A stretch of 6,456 nucleotides of DNA from an uncultured Acidimicrobiaceae bacterium (GTDB lineage Bacteria; Actinomycetota; Acidimicrobiia; Acidimicrobiales; Ilumatobacteraceae): contig CAIVDG010000369.1 in the NCBI GenBank assembly GCA_903904615.1, positions 1-6,456 of the forward strand, given 5' to 3'. Positions 5,528 to 6,456 of the stretch are shown piece after piece; the first letter of the stretch is position 1, and the number at the start of each line of letters is the position of its first letter. The position numbers were made by a program, and so were the translations under genes. A model generated the notes under the pieces. It did not search any database, had not been told where the DNA came from, and saw only the letters and a list, made by a program, of their open reading frames with translations.

Positions 5528-6309
5528 CGAATGCACTTGTGTGGGCAGACAGCGAACGCGATGTTGTCTTGGTGCAGGGAAGCGACAGCGCCGCCTTTTT
5601 GCATTCACAGTTGGCGCAAAACATTTCTTCGCTTGAAGTGGGTGGCAGTGCCCACAGTTTGTTGTTGGAACCGACAGGGCATGTTCATTCACTGGTGCGA
5701 GTGGTTCGTCATGCTGACGACCTGTTTACCTTGGATGTCGATGCCGGCTTTGCGGAGTCCGTCATCACACGGCTGCAGCGATTCGTTCTTCGTTCCAAAG
5801 TCACATTGACTTCAAGCGATTGGAAAGTGCGCTCGTTCCGCGGCGACGGTGCGCGTGCAAGTCTTCACGACATTGCAGGAGCAGCCGTTGTGGGGTGGGG
5901 AAGCGACTCTGCCATTGACGTTGTGGGGCAGGCCGACACTTTGCCCTCCATTGGTGAGCAGACTGAGTCGGGCCACATCGACATGATTCGCGTAGATCTG
6001 CAGTGGCCACGTCTTGGTACGGACATCCTGGTGGGAGACATTCCCGCCACAACAGGCGTGGTGTCTGTAGCGGTCAGTTTCACTAAAGGCTGTTACCCCG
6101 GTCAAGAACTAGTGGAACGCATGGACTCGCGTGGAGCAGATGCGCCCGTGAATCTGCGCACCATGTCTCGCGATGGCGTGGGAGTGGGGTCGCGTGTTGA
6201 AGCAACTCCTCAGGACACCGGAACTGTTACCTCGGTGGGATTCACACGTGGGTTTGTTCGCGTGGGCCGTGGTTCGTCACTTGGCGAACCACTTGGCAAC
6301 AACATCTGA
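5524..6309 (+). CDS. ygfZ: Folate-binding YgfZ-family protein (Fe-S cluster maintenance)
   Basis: This is a member of the YgfZ/GcvT-like family, tetrahydrofolate-binding proteins known to support assembly or repair of certain Fe-S enzymes, such as the tRNA thiolase MiaB in E. coli. The protein is 261 aa. The N-terminal part shows the GcvT-like pattern (VQGSDSAAFLHSQLAQNI, LLLEPTGHV, residues 17-54). The diagnostic motif KGCYPGQE lies at 188-195 with its conserved Cys190, followed by LVERMDSRG. IRVDLQWPRLGTDI and IPATTG just before it are also typical. The C-terminal domain ends GFVRVGRG...GEPLG, so it looks complete. The ATG overlaps the trpE stop (ATGA), with GGGAA at 5512-5516 seven nucleotides upstream as a ribosome binding site. 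Its 3' end overlaps a converging minus-strand gene by 33 bp. The link to tryptophan synthesis is positional only. Confidence 0.92.
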   Translation: MTNALVWADSERDVVLVQGSDSAAFLHSQLAQNISSLEVGGSAHSLLLEPTGHVHSLVRVVRHADDLFTLDVDAGFAESVITRLQRFVLRSKVTLTSSDWKVRSFRGDGARASLHDIAGAAVVGWGSDSAIDVVGQADTLPSIGEQTESGHIDMIRVDLQWPRLGTDILVGDIPATTGVVSVAVSFTKGCYPGQELVERMDSRGADAPVNLRTMSRDGVGVGSRVEATPQDTGTVTSVGFTRGFVRVGRGSSLGEPLGNNI

Positions 6310-6456
6310 TTGTTCTCTCAGCTCAGCGAATTCTTCTGTGCGTAACAAGGCTGTGCGTAACTCGTCGGGCTGAAGTTGTGATGTATGAGCAACGTCTAGC
6401 CATGCAAGTGCATTGTCGCGTTGGCTCAGGGCCCAACACGCGCGTGCTGCACCAAA
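6277..6456 (-). CDS. C-terminal part of an unidentified protein, possibly TPR-type (5' end outside window)
   Basis: Reading the minus strand inward from the right edge gives 59 open codons ending at a TGA (complement of 6277-6279). The peptide begins FGAARACWALSQ and goes on through ALAWLDVAH, LQPDELRTALLRTEEF and AELREQ to end KWFAK. The A..W.LSQRD.ALAWLD pattern, followed by a second helix pair and an L.R.EEFAELRE tail, resembles the last helices of tetratricopeptide-repeat proteins. That is only suggestive at this length. No start codon is needed because the gene continues past the window. It converges on the ygfZ-like gene and shares 33 bp with its 3' end. The absence of any other candidate for bases 6310-6456, plus protein-like composition, supports it as a real gene. 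Confidence 0.62.
   Translation of the reverse strand, partial: FGAARACWALSQRDNALAWLDVAHTSQLQPDELRTALLRTEEFAELREQSDVVAKWFAK
6336..6361. repeat. Short direct repeat, 11 bp, period 15
   Basis: CTGTGCGTAAC occurs at 6336-6346 and again at 6351-6361, separated by AAGG. The 15-bp period keeps the minus-strand frame and encodes a repeated LRT unit five residues apart (LRTAL then LRTE). It is probably a small in-frame duplication inside the right-edge protein rather than a regulatory element. Confidence 0.5.

Noticed and set aside
5264..5692. A 142-codon minus-strand open frame across the trpE/ygfZ junction
   Set aside because: It is antisense to two well-supported genes, Cys- and His-rich without a pattern, and has no matching context.
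6271..6290. Hairpin GGTTCG/CGAACC as a terminator for the ygfZ-like gene
   Set aside because: It lies inside both coding regions, has a 6-bp stem with an 8-nt loop and no T-tract; it is more likely a by-product of the local tandem repeat.
1..6456. CRISPR array, tRNA, rRNA, insertion sequence or phage gene
   Set aside because: No spaced repeat series, tRNA-like cloverleaf, transposase motif or inverted terminal repeat was seen; nearly every base is accounted for by metabolic coding genes.

Overview
This 6.5-kb window is a densely packed amino-acid biosynthesis locus. It is almost entirely coding: only 1 bp and 25 bp lie between genes. The gene order hisB-hisH-hisA-hisF-(...)-hisI-trpE resembles the his/trp arrangement of Actinomycetota. 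An actinobacterial-type GroES paralogue ending in TGLYI, frequent GTG starts and 4-bp overlaps fit that assignment. Base composition looks only moderately GC-rich by eye, and HisA looks like an ordinary HisA rather than the bifunctional PriA of streptomycetes and mycobacteria. A planktonic or Acidimicrobiia-like actinobacterium is therefore possible, but this placement is an inference.

Left block (1-2650, + strand): the 3' part of hisB (imidazoleglycerol-phosphate dehydratase), then hisH and hisF (the two subunits of imidazole-glycerol-phosphate synthase) with hisA (ProFAR isomerase) between them. Each gene overlaps the next by 4 bases (GTGA or ATGA), so they are probably translationally coupled.

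Middle (2652-3281, - strand): an alpha/beta hydrolase of the HPHPLYGG/GxSxG type sits on the opposite strand and splits the his genes. Its stop is 1 bp from the hisF stop, and a short hairpin lies at the junction. Its GTG start is 25 bp from the GTG start of the next + strand gene. In that gap a perfect 10-bp palindrome puts a TACCGT hexamer on each strand, 7-8 nt before each GTG. It is a candidate bidirectional, leaderless promoter.

Right block (3307-6309, + strand): a GroES/Cpn10-family paralogue, hisI (PRA-cyclohydrolase), trpE (anthranilate synthase component I) and a YgfZ-type folate-binding Fe-S maintenance protein. All are joined by 1- or 4-base overlaps, so hisI and trpE are likely co-transcribed with the chaperonin paralogue. 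trpE has no leader or attenuator of its own. At the right edge, the C-terminal part of a minus-strand protein, possibly of TPR type, overlaps the end of the ygfZ-like gene by 33 bp.

I do not see a wholly new system. The most interesting points are the palindromic divergent promoter, the GroES paralogue embedded in a his-trp operon, the HisA-versus-PriA assignment, and a changed HisH signature (PQMQWN where PHMGWN is usual).
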